This document shows positions 41,016-50,822 of a stretch of 64,000 bases of DNA, piece by piece. Numbering within the stretch: position 1 is the first letter of the stretch; every line of letters begins with the position of its first letter. This stretch comes from an uncultured Lachnospiraceae bacterium (GTDB taxonomy: Bacteria; Bacillota; Clostridia; Lachnospirales; Lachnospiraceae), in NCBI GenBank assembly GCA_902779305.1, contig CACZBD010000011.1:124001-188000 (forward strand), given 5' to 3'. The position numbers and the translations under genes are program-made. The notes under the pieces are model-generated. The model did not search any database and was not told the origin of the DNA. It saw nothing but the letters and a program-made list of their open reading frames with translations.

Positions 41016-42989
41016 ATGAAACAGAAACTGTTGACAACACTGCTGGCTGTAGCCCTCAGTGCAGGACTCCTCGCAGGATGCGATCTTGCGGAGGCTGAAA
41101 AGACGATTGCCGAATTGGCGGAACAGGGCAGGCAGGCACAGACGGAAGAACCTGCGGAAGCAGCGGATGCGGAAGCGGATGATCAGGCTGCAGCCGATGC
41201 CGTAGCCGCGCTCATCGACAAGATCTATGTGCAGGAGCGCACAGAGACGACGGACGAAGACTGCAAGGCGGCAAAGGAAGCGTGGGATGCCCTGACGGAT
41301 GCACAGAAGGAACTGGTGGAAGGCGAGTTCGCCGATCCGGATTACTTCGGCAGGGATACCGGCGATGCATCAAAAGACGATCCGCTGAATCAGGATGAGA
41401 TCGGAGAAAACGAGATCCTGGTCGTCAGCTTCGGCACTTCCTTTAACGAAAGCCGCGCGGAAGATATCGGCGGGATCGAAAAAGCGATACAGGCTGCTTT
41501 TCCGGACTGGTCGGTCCGGAGAGCGTTTACGGCGCAGATCATCATCAATCATGTGCAGGCAAGGGACGAAGAGTTCATCGACAACATGGACCAGGCGCTC
41601 GAGCGTGCGGTAAAGAACAATGTAAAGAACCTCGTGGTGCAGCCGACGCATCTGATGCACGGCGCAGAATATGATGAGATGATAGACGCGCTTGAGGAAT
41701 ATGCGGACAAATTTGATTCCGTGATCGTATCGGAACCGCTTCTCGGGGAAGTCGGAAAAGATGCGGAAGAGGTCAATGCGGATAAACAGACCGTTGCAAA
41801 AGCGGTTGTGGAGGCAGCGTTTACGGAAGCGGGTTATGATTCCGATGAGGCGGCTGATGAAGACAAGACGGCGTTTGTGCTGATGGGGCACGGTACCAGC
41901 CATGCAGCCAAAGTCACCTATCTGCAGATGCAGACACAGATGGACGAACTCGGCTATAAAAATGTAAAGGTCGGAACCGTTGAAGGCGAACCCGAAGAGA
42001 CCGCATGCGAAAACGTGCTCGATGCGGTAAAGGAGGCCGGCTATGCCAAAGTGATCTTAAGGCCGCTCATGGTCGTTGCGGGAGATCATGCCAATAACGA
42101 TATGGCCGGAGACGAAGAAGATTCCTGGAAGAGCATGTTTACGGCGTCCGGGGCGTTTGAAACGGTTGATACCCAGATCGAAGGACTCGGAAGGATCGAA
42201 GAAGTTCAGCAGATTTATGTAAACCATTTGGAAGAGGCACTGAAATCCGGAAAGACCATCGGAAACGGAAAGGACACAGCGTCAACGGGCGAACTTGCCG
42301 ACGGCACTTATCTGGCAGAGTTTGAAACGGACAGCACGATGTTCAAGGTCAACGAGACCTGCGACGGAAAAGGCGTCTTGACCGTAAAAGACGGCAAGAT
42401 GACGATCCATGTGCTGATGCCTTCGAAGAATGTCGTCAATCTGTATCCGGGACTTGCGGAGGATGCCAAAAAAGACGGCGCAGTTCTTTTGGATCCCACC
42501 GTGGAAGAAGTGAAATATGAGGACGGCCTTACGGAAGAAGTGAATGCCTTTGATGTACCGGTTCCCGCGCTTGATGAAGAGTTTGACCTGGCGCTGATCG
42601 GAACGAAGGAGATCTGGTACGACCATAAGGTCAGCGTAAAAGATCCCGAACCGCTTGACGAAAGCAAAGACGCGCTGCAGGACGGTACCTATCAGGTTGC
42701 GGTTTCCTTAGAGGGCGGCAGCGGGAAGGCTACCGTTGATTCTCCGGCAAAACTGACGGTTACAGGCGGCAAAATGATCGCAACACTGACCTGGAGCAGT
42801 CCGCATTATGATTACATGATCGTGGACGGAGAAAAATACGAACCGGTGAATACGAGCGGAAATTCGGTTTTTGAGGTCCCCGTGAAGGTACTTGACGAAG
42901 AACTTGACATGATCGCGGATACAACGGCCATGAGCAAGCCTCACGAGGTCGAATACAAACTTGTTTTTGATTCAAGATCGATCAAATGA
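41016..42989 (+). CDS. cbiK: Lipoprotein sirohydrochlorin cobaltochelatase (CbiK) with two C-terminal repeat domains
   Basis: A 657-residue protein: lipoprotein signal (lipobox LLAGC, Cys near residue 22), acidic linker (about 25-125), CbiK chelatase domain (about 130-425) with both metal/catalytic His motifs, VQPTHLMHG and MGHGTSHAAK, then two homologous beta-rich repeats (about 427-550 and 552-657; shared LTVxxGKM and PVxxLDEExD). CbiK inserts cobalt into sirohydrochlorin. Here it is predicted to sit outside the membrane, as known for some periplasmic CbiK. The repeats may bind tetrapyrrole or metal and help supply the next gene's transporter. The start at 41016 follows AAAGGAG. Confidence 0.85.
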   Translation: MKQKLLTTLLAVALSAGLLAGCDLAEAEKTIAELAEQGRQAQTEEPAEAADAEADDQAAADAVAALIDKIYVQERTETTDEDCKAAKEAWDALTDAQKELVEGEFADPDYFGRDTGDASKDDPLNQDEIGENEILVVSFGTSFNESRAEDIGGIEKAIQAAFPDWSVRRAFTAQIIINHVQARDEEFIDNMDQALERAVKNNVKNLVVQPTHLMHGAEYDEMIDALEEYADKFDSVIVSEPLLGEVGKDAEEVNADKQTVAKAVVEAAFTEAGYDSDEAADEDKTAFVLMGHGTSHAAKVTYLQMQTQMDELGYKNVKVGTVEGEPEETACENVLDAVKEAGYAKVILRPLMVVAGDHANNDMAGDEEDSWKSMFTASGAFETVDTQIEGLGRIEEVQQIYVNHLEEALKSGKTIGNGKDTASTGELADGTYLAEFETDSTMFKVNETCDGKGVLTVKDGKMTIHVLMPSKNVVNLYPGLAEDAKKDGAVLLDPTVEEVKYEDGLTEEVNAFDVPVPALDEEFDLALIGTKEIWYDHKVSVKDPEPLDESKDALQDGTYQVAVSLEGGSGKATVDSPAKLTVTGGKMIATLTWSSPHYDYMIVDGEKYEPVNTSGNSVFEVPVKVLDEELDMIADTTAMSKPHEVEYKLVFDSRSIK

Positions 42990-44170
42990 CTTTTATCCTG
43001 AACAATAAAAAAATAATCGGACGTATTTTCCTGCTCCTCTTTGTTACCTGCTGCATGCTGTTAGCGGGATGTACGGTGAATACCGCAAAAGGGGGCACGG
43101 ATGCGTCCGGTTCAAGGCAGCTGCCGCTCTCTTTTGCCACGCAGTTTTCTGCGGAGTCTTTGGAAGGCGGGTATTGGCATATCCATGTGGAAGACGGAAC
43201 GGATTATATCGTGGTTCCAAAAGGCCTTCCCGATCAGACGTTTTCCTATCCGGATGCGGTGATCATCAGGCAGCCCGTTTCATCGATCTATCTTGCCGCA
43301 TCTTCCGCAATGGATCTTTTCATGCAGTTGGATGCCCTCGATACGATCGCGACCTGCTCCACGAAAGCGGAAGACTATTCGATCGAAGAAGCCGCGGAAA
43401 AGATCGGGGACGGCTCGATCAGATATGTCGGCAAATACAGCGCGCCGGATTATGAAGCGATCCTCGCAAGCGGCTGCACACTCGCAGTGGAATCCACGAT
43501 GATCCTGCATGCGCCATCGATCAAGGAAGAACTGGAGAGACTGTCCATTCCGGTCGTCGTGGAACGTTCCAGCTATGAAACGGATCCGCTCGGACGCCTC
43601 GAATGGATCAAGTTCTACGGGATCCTTTTGGGCAAAGAACAGGAAGCCTGTGATTTTTACGAAAGAGAAGCAGAAAAAGTCAGACAGGTCACCGAAACGG
43701 CAAAAGGAATGCCGGATAATAATGCGAAACCGGAAGTGGCCTTTTTCTATATCTCTTCAAACGGCTATGTGAATGTCAGAAAGCCCGGGGATTATGTGTC
43801 GAAGATGATCGAACTGGCGGGCGGGACATATTGCCCGAATGACCTTGATCTGCCGGAAGAGAACGCACTGTCGACGGTGAACATCAACTGGGAGGATTTT
43901 TACCTGAAGGCTCGTGATGCGGATATTCTCATTTACAATGCCACGATCGATGAAGGCATCAACAGCGTGGAGGATCTTCTGGCAAAAAGCGCGCTGTTTG
44001 CCGATTTTAAAGCGGTAAAGAATGATGCCGTTTTTTGTACGAAGGCAGACATGTTTCAAAAGAGCAGCGCGGTGGCGGATATCATCACGGACTTAAATCA
44101 TGTCATCGCCGGCGGGGAGGATGAAGACCTTACCTATCTCTATCATGTGAACGGACAGGGGATGCAATGA
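42986..44170 (+). CDS. btuF: Cobalamin/iron-siderophore-type ABC transporter binding lipoprotein
   Basis: A 394-residue solute-binding lipoprotein (signal with lipobox LLAGC near residue 28) of the class III metal-chelate/cobalamin type (VIRQPVSSIYLAASSAMDLF, TSNGYVNVRKPG-like region, long central helix). It overlaps cbiK by 4 bases. The riboswitch and the cobalamin genes around it point to corrinoid or corrin-precursor uptake; the exact ligand is inferred. Confidence 0.82.
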   Translation: MTFILNNKKIIGRIFLLLFVTCCMLLAGCTVNTAKGGTDASGSRQLPLSFATQFSAESLEGGYWHIHVEDGTDYIVVPKGLPDQTFSYPDAVIIRQPVSSIYLAASSAMDLFMQLDALDTIATCSTKAEDYSIEEAAEKIGDGSIRYVGKYSAPDYEAILASGCTLAVESTMILHAPSIKEELERLSIPVVVERSSYETDPLGRLEWIKFYGILLGKEQEACDFYEREAEKVRQVTETAKGMPDNNAKPEVAFFYISSNGYVNVRKPGDYVSKMIELAGGTYCPNDLDLPEENALSTVNINWEDFYLKARDADILIYNATIDEGINSVEDLLAKSALFADFKAVKNDAVFCTKADMFQKSSAVADIITDLNHVIAGGEDEDLTYLYHVNGQGMQ

Positions 44171-45180
44171 GAAAATACAGAACGATCCTAATCTGGCTGA
44201 TCCTGCTGCTTTTGCCTCTTCTTCTCGGTGTGCTCAGTCTTTACGTGGGAAGCGTAAAGATGACATTTCGGGAAATGCTGGGGCTTTTGTTTTCATGGGA
44301 TCTTTCGGATACCGCCGGAACGATCCTGTTAAAGATCCGGTTTCCGAGAGTTGTCGCGGCAATGTTTCTTGGCGGCGCGCTGTCGGTGTCAGGGTATCTT
44401 CTGCAGACCTTTTTTGCAAATCCCGTGGCAGGTCCGTATATTTTGGGGATCAGTTCGGGAGCCAAATTCGTTGTGGCATCCCTCTTGGTCTTTTCTCTCG
44501 GGCATGGCTTTGTTATAAACTCATTCATGATGGTTCTTGCGGCACTGACCGGCGCCCTTCTTGCGACAGCGATCGTGCTGCTGCTTTCTTCACGCGTCAA
44601 TTCCATGGCGGTGCTCATCGTCTGCGGTGTCATGATCGGCTATATCTGTTCGGCGGCGACGGAACTGATCGTTGCCATGGCGGATGACAATCATATCGTA
44701 AATCTTCACAACTGGTCGCTTGGGACCTTTTCCGCATCCTCCTGGGGAGAGAGCCTGTATTATATTCCGATCGTCATCCTCTGTGTGACAGCAGCCTTTC
44801 TGCTGTCAAAACCGATGGAAGCTTATTTACTGGGCGAAGAATATGTGAAAACGCTTGGCGTTCCCGTGAAGCTTCTCCGCGTGCTCCTGATCCTGGTCTC
44901 GAGTCTGTTATCTGCAACGGTGACGGCCTTTGCGGGTCCGGTTTCCTTTGTCGGGATCGCCATGCCGCATGTGGTCAGAAGCATATTAAGATCAAACGAT
45001 CCGCGGATCGTGATCCCCGCTTCGTTTCTGACGGGCGCCTCGTTCTGCCTGCTCTGCGACCTGATCGCAAGAACGCTTTTTGCGCCGACGGAACTGAGCA
45101 TCAGCACGGTGACAGCGGTGTTCGGTGCGCCGATCGTGATCTCTCTGCTCTTAAAAAACAGCAGGAGGAAACGGTCATGA
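44167..45180 (+). CDS. btuC: FecCD/BtuC-family ABC transporter permease
   Basis: A 337-residue permease with 9-10 membrane helices and the family motifs FPRVVAAMFLGGALSVSGYLLQ, NPVAGPYILGISSGA and GPVSFVGIAMPHVVR. It overlaps its neighbours by 4 bases on both sides and forms the channel of the corrinoid importer. Confidence 0.9.
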   Translation: MRKYRTILIWLILLLLPLLLGVLSLYVGSVKMTFREMLGLLFSWDLSDTAGTILLKIRFPRVVAAMFLGGALSVSGYLLQTFFANPVAGPYILGISSGAKFVVASLLVFSLGHGFVINSFMMVLAALTGALLATAIVLLLSSRVNSMAVLIVCGVMIGYICSAATELIVAMADDNHIVNLHNWSLGTFSASSWGESLYYIPIVILCVTAAFLLSKPMEAYLLGEEYVKTLGVPVKLLRVLLILVSSLLSATVTAFAGPVSFVGIAMPHVVRSILRSNDPRIVIPASFLTGASFCLLCDLIARTLFAPTELSISTVTAVFGAPIVISLLLKNSRRKRS

Positions 45181-45932
45181 GTGTATTATCGTTTGAAAAA
45201 ACTGCGGTCGGATACGGACAGGAAGTACTGCTGTCAGACCTTTCCTTTTGTGTCGGAGCCGGCGAGATCGTATCCCTGCTCGGACCAAACGGGACCGGCA
45301 AGACCACGATCATCAAAACGGCAGCAGGGCTTTTAAAACCGCTTGCAGGAAACATTTTGATCGATGACAGAAAGTTAGGAGATCTGACCCGGAAGGAACT
45401 GGCAAGGCAGATGTCGGTAATGCTTACGGGAAGAGTCAGCACCGATTATTTCACGGTTTATGATATGGTGCGGGTCGGCAGATACCGGTATACCGATCTG
45501 CTTGGAACCGTGAAAGCAAAAGATGATGCGATCATCCGGGAAGCGATGCGTTTCGTACAGATCGAGGAGTTAGCGGACCGTGATTTTAACAGGATCAGCG
45601 ACGGACAGAAGCAGAGAGTGCTGCTTGCAAGGGCGATCGTTTCCGAGCCAAAGATCCTTATTCTGGATGAACCTGCAAGTTTTCTTGACATCGGCTATAA
45701 GATCGCGTTCTTTGAAGCGTTAAAGGCACTCGCAAAAGACAGGGGTATCGCCGTTTTACTGTCCATGCATGAGCCGGAACTTGCCAAAAAGACCGCGGAC
45801 AAAGTGGTCTGCATCGGCACCGGTCACAGGGTGGATGCGATCGGGGATCCGGAAGAGATCCTGACCGGTGCGTATCTTGAAAAGCTGTTTCAGATCCCGT
45901 CCGGAAAATACGGAGAATACTATTTAAAATGA
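45177..45932 (+). CDS. btuD: BtuD-type ABC transporter ATPase
   Basis: A 251-residue ATPase: Walker A GPNGTGKTTIIK, signature ISDGQKQRVLLARAI, Walker B ILILDEPAS, H-loop SMHEPEL. It is the energising subunit of the BtuFC-type importer and is translationally coupled to the permease and to cbiP. Confidence 0.9.
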   Translation: MSVLSFEKTAVGYGQEVLLSDLSFCVGAGEIVSLLGPNGTGKTTIIKTAAGLLKPLAGNILIDDRKLGDLTRKELARQMSVMLTGRVSTDYFTVYDMVRVGRYRYTDLLGTVKAKDDAIIREAMRFVQIEELADRDFNRISDGQKQRVLLARAIVSEPKILILDEPASFLDIGYKIAFFEALKALAKDRGIAVLLSMHEPELAKKTADKVVCIGTGHRVDAIGDPEEILTGAYLEKLFQIPSGKYGEYYLK

Positions 45933-47416
45933 GCAAAGAGCAGACGCGTTTTCTGATGGTGCAGGGGACGATGTCCAATGTGGGAAAGAGCCTGATCACG
46001 GCAGGGCTGTGCAGGATCTTTTACCGGGACGGATACCGTGTGGCGCCGTTTAAATCACAGAATATGGCACTCAATTCCTATGTTACGAAGGACGGGCTTG
46101 AGATGGGACGCGCACAGGTCCTGCAGGCGCAGGCAGCATGCGTGGAACCGGACGTTTCCATGAATCCGATCCTGTTAAAGCCGACAAGCAACATCGGATC
46201 GCAGGTGATCGTGAACGGTAAAGTGCTGCAGAACATGGATGCAAGGAGCTATTTTGCCTATAAGAAAAATCTGGTTCCCGTAATTCTTGAGGCCGTTGAA
46301 AAACTCAAAGAGCAGAGTGAGATCATCGTGATCGAGGGGGCCGGTTCGCCCGCGGAGATCAATCTGAAAGAAAACGATATCGTGAACATGGGCATGGCCG
46401 AGCTGGTCGATGCCCCGGTGCTGCTTGTCGGAGATATCGACAGGGGCGGCGTGTTTGCGCAGCTTTTAGGGACGATCGAACTGCTGACGGAAGCGGAGCG
46501 TGCAAGAGTAAAGGGGCTGATCATCAACCGCTTCAGAGGGGATGTGACGCTGCTTGAGGGTGGGATCGTAGAACTTGAAAAGCGCTGCGGTATGCCGGTG
46601 CTTGGCGTCCTGCCGTATATGGATCTGTCGCTCGATGATGAAGATTCGTTAGCGGAGCGTTTTAATAAAAAAAGCGAAGGCAAGATCAATGTCTGTATCA
46701 TCAAATTTCCGCATATTTCCAACTTTACCGACTTTAACGGTCTGGATGAGATGGAAGATGTCGGGATTAGGTGGGTGAAGAAGCCCCCGGAATTGAAGGA
46801 TGCGGATCTGATCATTCTGCCGGGAAGCAAAAATACGATCGACGACCTTTTGTGGCTGAAAGAAAACGGGCTGGCAGAAGAGATCAGGCGCCTGGCAGGG
46901 AACGGCTGTCCCGTGCTCGGGATCTGCGGCGGCTATCAGATGCTTGGCAGAACGGTGGAGGATCCGGAAGGCGTGGAGAGCGGCAGGAACTGCGAAGGAC
47001 TTAAGCTGCTGAGCGTGACGACCGTTTTGAAAAAGCAGAAGACAAGAAGACAGGTGCGGGACCGTTTTGAAGACGCAACGGGAATCTTTGCAGGGCTTCG
47101 GAACACAGTCTACAGCGGCTATGAGATCCATATGGGAGAAACGGTGCCGGATGGAGACGGCGGACTGCACGCATTCAGTGCAAAAGGCAGCGGATACTGT
47201 CAGGACAACATCTACGGAACCTATGTGCACGGTCTGCTTGATGAGAGCGGAGTGCTTGGCATGATCCTGCGATCCCTTGCCAGGCGGAAGGGACTTGCTT
47301 CAGACATCACGCAGATCAGAGATCATTTTGCCAGGCAGGACGAAGAACTTGACAGGCTGGCAGACATGATGCGGCTTAACCTGAATATGCAAAAGATCTA
47401 TAAGATACTCGGATGA
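45929..47416 (+). CDS. cbiP: Cobyric acid synthase
   Basis: A 495-residue CbiP/CobQ: N-terminal dethiobiotin-synthetase-like domain with P-loop VQGTMSNVGKSLITAG and C-terminal glutamine amidotransferase with the nucleophile Cys in LGICGGYQML and the His in GTYVHGLLD. It amidates the b, d, e and g side chains of adenosylcobyrinic acid a,c-diamide. Length is normal. ATGA overlap with the transporter ATPase. Confidence 0.95.
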   Translation: MSKEQTRFLMVQGTMSNVGKSLITAGLCRIFYRDGYRVAPFKSQNMALNSYVTKDGLEMGRAQVLQAQAACVEPDVSMNPILLKPTSNIGSQVIVNGKVLQNMDARSYFAYKKNLVPVILEAVEKLKEQSEIIVIEGAGSPAEINLKENDIVNMGMAELVDAPVLLVGDIDRGGVFAQLLGTIELLTEAERARVKGLIINRFRGDVTLLEGGIVELEKRCGMPVLGVLPYMDLSLDDEDSLAERFNKKSEGKINVCIIKFPHISNFTDFNGLDEMEDVGIRWVKKPPELKDADLIILPGSKNTIDDLLWLKENGLAEEIRRLAGNGCPVLGICGGYQMLGRTVEDPEGVESGRNCEGLKLLSVTTVLKKQKTRRQVRDRFEDATGIFAGLRNTVYSGYEIHMGETVPDGDGGLHAFSAKGSGYCQDNIYGTYVHGLLDESGVLGMILRSLARRKGLASDITQIRDHFARQDEELDRLADMMRLNLNMQKIYKILG

Positions 47417-47420
47417 CCGG

Positions 47421-48497
47421 ATGGATCAGAAAGAACTGTTTACATTAAAAATCAAACCATATGACGCTGTTCTTGAAGAAAAGATCGGTGGAAACTGGGA
47501 TACGATCGCAAAGCCCATTGACGGGCTCGGTGATTTTGAAGATGCCATTGCAAAGATCGGCGCAATGCAGGGAAAGGAACAGCCCGGGCTTGACAGGATC
47601 GTGAATCTCGTCTTTTGCGCCGACAACGGGATCGTGGAAGAAGGCGTGACGCAGACGGGGCAGGAAGTTACAAAAACGGTTGCCGGAATGCTCGGAAAGA
47701 GGGCCGGGACCTCATCGATCCTTGCTGAATATGCCGGCGTGATCAATAAGCCCGTGGATGTCGGGATCGCCTGTGAGGAAGAAACGGAAGGCGTGATCAA
47801 CAGAAAGATCGCGTATGGCACAAGGAACTTTCTGAAGGAGCCGGCCATGACAAAAGAGGAAGCCCTGCTTGCCATTGAGACCGGCCTTTCCCTTGTGAAA
47901 GAAGAAGCAAAACTTGGTACCGATCTGATCACGACCGGAGAAATGGGAATCGGAAACACGACGACGGCAACGACGCTGCTGTGTCTGTTCTGCAAGGCAA
48001 AACCGGAAGAGGTGACCGGAAGAGGCGCGGGACTGTCCGACGAGGGCTTTCATAAGAAACTGGAAGTGATCGAAAAAGCGGTTCTGGCCGGAAGATCACA
48101 GCATTTCACGGATGAAAGGGAACGTGCGCTGAACCTGCTTGCGCGATTCGGAGGACTGGATATCGCAGCGCTTGCGGGAACATTCATCGGCGGCGCAGTC
48201 TGCGGGATCCCCGTCATCATTGACGGCCTGATCTCAGCGACGGCAGCTGTCATCGCGGAAGCGCTTGTGCCCGGAACAAAAGCGTATATGCTGCCTTCCC
48301 ATGCAGGAAGGGAAAGAGGCTGCAGGATCGCTTTAGACCAAATTGGTCTAAAACCGTTTCTTCTGGGTGACATGGCTCTGGGAGAAGGAACGGGCGCGCT
48401 GATGCTGGTGCCGCTCTTAAAGATGACGCTTGCGCTGTACAAAAAAGGGCTGCGTTTTACGGACACCGGCATTGACAGTTACAGGAGAAACCCATGA
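47421..48497 (+). CDS. cobT: Nicotinate-nucleotide-dimethylbenzimidazole phosphoribosyltransferase
   Basis: A 358-residue CobT: GEMGIGNTTTATTLLCLF, PGTKAYMLPSHAGRERG and the catalytic Glu region LGEGTGALM. It activates the lower-ligand base as its alpha-ribotide. No bluB is visible, so the base may be taken up or another base used. It starts 4 bases after the cbiP stop. Confidence 0.93.
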   Translation: MDQKELFTLKIKPYDAVLEEKIGGNWDTIAKPIDGLGDFEDAIAKIGAMQGKEQPGLDRIVNLVFCADNGIVEEGVTQTGQEVTKTVAGMLGKRAGTSSILAEYAGVINKPVDVGIACEEETEGVINRKIAYGTRNFLKEPAMTKEEALLAIETGLSLVKEEAKLGTDLITTGEMGIGNTTTATTLLCLFCKAKPEEVTGRGAGLSDEGFHKKLEVIEKAVLAGRSQHFTDERERALNLLARFGGLDIAALAGTFIGGAVCGIPVIIDGLISATAAVIAEALVPGTKAYMLPSHAGRERGCRIALDQIGLKPFLLGDMALGEGTGALMLVPLLKMTLALYKKGLRFTDTGIDSYRRNP

Positions 48498-49000
48498 TAG
48501 CGCTGATCATCGGGAAACCGGATTCGGGAAAATCAAAACGGGCGGAAGCGCTTACTGCAGAGCTTGCGCAAGAAGGACAAAAGATCTATCTTGCGACCAT
48601 GATCCCCTATGGAAAAGAAGGGGAAGCTCGCGTGAAAAAGCACCGGCTGATGCGTGCGGATTCCGGCTTTCTTACGATCGAATGTCCGTATGATCTGAAG
48701 ATGCGCCTGAAGGATGATGCGATTTTTCAGGGGACGACCTGTCTTTTGGAATGCATCTCCAATCTGGTTGCCAACGAAATGCATGCGGATGGCAGAAAGG
48801 CGTGTAAGGATGAGGGCATCGTGGACCATATTTTAGATGAGATCGCATGGCTTGCGCAAAAATGCAGGCATCTTGTTCTGGTCGGAAACGAGTTTGACAA
48901 AGAACCGTCTTTTGATGAAGAAACGACACGATACATCCGGCTGAATCATCTGGTAAATGAAAGGATCAGAGCACTTTCTGACTGTGTGGAGACAATATGA
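48494..49000 (+). CDS. cobU: Adenosylcobinamide kinase/guanylyltransferase (CobU-type)
   Basis: A 168-residue P-loop protein (IIGKPDSGKSKRAEAL, LVLVGNEFD) in the position of CobU, which phosphorylates and guanylylates adenosylcobinamide. GKPDSGKS replaces the more usual GGxRSGKS start, so it is a diverged member. ATGA overlaps with cobT and cobS. Confidence 0.8.
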   Translation: MIALIIGKPDSGKSKRAEALTAELAQEGQKIYLATMIPYGKEGEARVKKHRLMRADSGFLTIECPYDLKMRLKDDAIFQGTTCLLECISNLVANEMHADGRKACKDEGIVDHILDEIAWLAQKCRHLVLVGNEFDKEPSFDEETTRYIRLNHLVNERIRALSDCVETI

Positions 49001-49764
49001 ATCCGTTTAGAAATCTGTTTGCGGCACTCTCGTTTTATTCGAGGATCCCGGTTCCTGCAAATTGGATCGGAAAGGAAAGAGCAAAATACATGCTGGCGTT
49101 TCTGCCTCTGATCGGGCTTTTGATCGGTGGGTGCGCTTACCTTTTTTTCCTGCTGTGCGAAAATTTTGCGCTGTCCGTTCCCTGTATGGTCCTCGGCTAC
49201 TCGGCCCTGCCGCTGCTGATCACCGGCGGCTTTCATCTGGACGGGTTTTTGGATGTGGAAGACGCCGTAAGATCCTATAAGAGCAGGGAAGAAAAACTGA
49301 AGATCCTCAAGGATGCGCATATCGGTGCTTTTGCCGTGATCGCTTTTGTGACTTATGCGCTGCTTTGGGGATTCGCGCTGTTCTTCCTGCTGGAGCGGTC
49401 ATCCCGGGAAGAGCTTGTCATCCTGTGTCTGCTTTTTTTCATTTCCAGGGCAGCCTGCGGGATCAGCAGCCTGGTCCTTCAATGCGCAAAACAGGACGGG
49501 CTGTTAAAAGAAGAGACGAAGGATTGTAAGACGGGAATGCTGATCGCTCTGAGCCTGCAATTGTTTGCGGGACTTGCGTTTGCAGCAATTATCGACTGGC
49601 GGTCGGCTACCTGGATCATCGTTATGCTGGGTCTGTTTTTCCTGTATTATGCCTTCTTTTGCAGAAAGCATTTCGGCGGCATCACGGGAGACTGTGCCGG
49701 CTTTTTCGTAACGGTCGCAGAACTCGTGATGCTGTTCGGACTGTGCGCAGCCGTGTTGTTTTAA
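48997..49764 (+). CDS. cobS: Adenosylcobinamide-GDP ribazoletransferase (cobalamin synthase)
   Basis: A 255-residue membrane enzyme with several helices and the Asp-rich motif FHLDGFLDVEDAVRSY. It joins adenosylcobinamide-GDP to alpha-ribazole to give the complete cobamide. Overlaps cobU by 4 bases. Confidence 0.92.
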   Translation: MNPFRNLFAALSFYSRIPVPANWIGKERAKYMLAFLPLIGLLIGGCAYLFFLLCENFALSVPCMVLGYSALPLLITGGFHLDGFLDVEDAVRSYKSREEKLKILKDAHIGAFAVIAFVTYALLWGFALFFLLERSSREELVILCLLFFISRAACGISSLVLQCAKQDGLLKEETKDCKTGMLIALSLQLFAGLAFAAIIDWRSATWIIVMLGLFFLYYAFFCRKHFGGITGDCAGFFVTVAELVMLFGLCAAVLF

Positions 49765-49795
49765 GAAGACGTTGTTTTGAGATTGAAAGGTAACA

Positions 49796-50803
49796 ATGGA
49801 AAACTTCAGCTGTTGTGTTTTTCTTCATATGCTCGCGTTTACGGCAGGTCTTGGGCTGGATGTGCTGATCGGGGATCCTGTTTTTGCACTGCATCCGATC
49901 CGGCTGATCGGACACCTGATCTTAAGACTTGACCGGCTGCTTCTTGACAGGCAGATGCGAAAAGAAGCGCGCAGAAGATCTTTGGAACGTTTCCTGGGTT
50001 TCTTGATGTGGCTTATCGTCATGCTGATTGTGCTGATCGTATCGGCCTTGCTTTTGACCGGCGCTTACCTGCTGCATGCCATATGCGGGATCCTCATGGA
50101 AGCGCTTCTTACCTGGAGTGTGCTTGCGGCGAGAAGCCTTGATACGGAAAGCATGCGGGTTTACAGGGCCCTGAAGAAGAGTGACCTTGCGGGCGCAAGA
50201 ACGGCGCTTTCGATGATCGTCGGAAGGGATACAAAGGATCTTTCGGAAAAAGCGGTCATCAGAGCTGCAGTGGAGACGGTGGCTGAGAATACCTCGGACG
50301 GTGTCATTGCACCGCTTCTGCTTACTTTTCTTGGCGGTCCGGTTTTTGGCCTGCTCTATAAAGCGGTCAACACGATGGATTCGATGGTCGGCTATCATAA
50401 CGAAAGATATGAGGATTTCGGCTTTTTTGCAGCAAAGGCGGATGATGTCTGGAATTTTATCCCTGCAAGGATTTCCGCAGTGTTTATGCTCCTTGCCGCC
50501 GCGCTGCTCCCGGGGTGCTCGTTTCAAAATGCCTGCAGGATCTATAAAAGAGACCGCAGGAAACACAAGAGCCCGAACAGTGCGCAGACGGAAAGCGTGA
50601 TGGCCGGAGCACTTGGGATCTGTCTCGGCGGACCCAGCGCCTATTTCGGAAAGATCGTTGAGAAACCCTGGATCGGGGATGCAAACAGGGAAGCGGAACA
50701 GGAAGATATCAGGCGGGCCAACCGGCTCATGTGGGTGACGGCTGTTCTGTGCGCGGTATGCGCAGAACTTGTACTCGTTTTGCTCAGTCTGCAAAACTTT
50801 TAA
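49796..50803 (+). CDS. cbiB: Adenosylcobinamide-phosphate synthase
   Basis: A 335-residue membrane protein with the CbiB start motif LDVLIGDPVFALHPIRLIG and ENTSDGVIAPLL. It attaches the aminopropanol (phosphate) linker made by CobD to adenosylcobyric acid. Confidence 0.93.
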   Translation: MENFSCCVFLHMLAFTAGLGLDVLIGDPVFALHPIRLIGHLILRLDRLLLDRQMRKEARRRSLERFLGFLMWLIVMLIVLIVSALLLTGAYLLHAICGILMEALLTWSVLAARSLDTESMRVYRALKKSDLAGARTALSMIVGRDTKDLSEKAVIRAAVETVAENTSDGVIAPLLLTFLGGPVFGLLYKAVNTMDSMVGYHNERYEDFGFFAAKADDVWNFIPARISAVFMLLAAALLPGCSFQNACRIYKRDRRKHKSPNSAQTESVMAGALGICLGGPSAYFGKIVEKPWIGDANREAEQEDIRRANRLMWVTAVLCAVCAELVLVLLSLQNF

Positions 50804-50822
50804 GAGAATAAAAGGATAAGAT

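Noticed and set aside
49922..50794. Minus-strand open frame of 290 codons
   Set aside because: Antisense to cbiB, which has clear family motifs; no start signal or domain.
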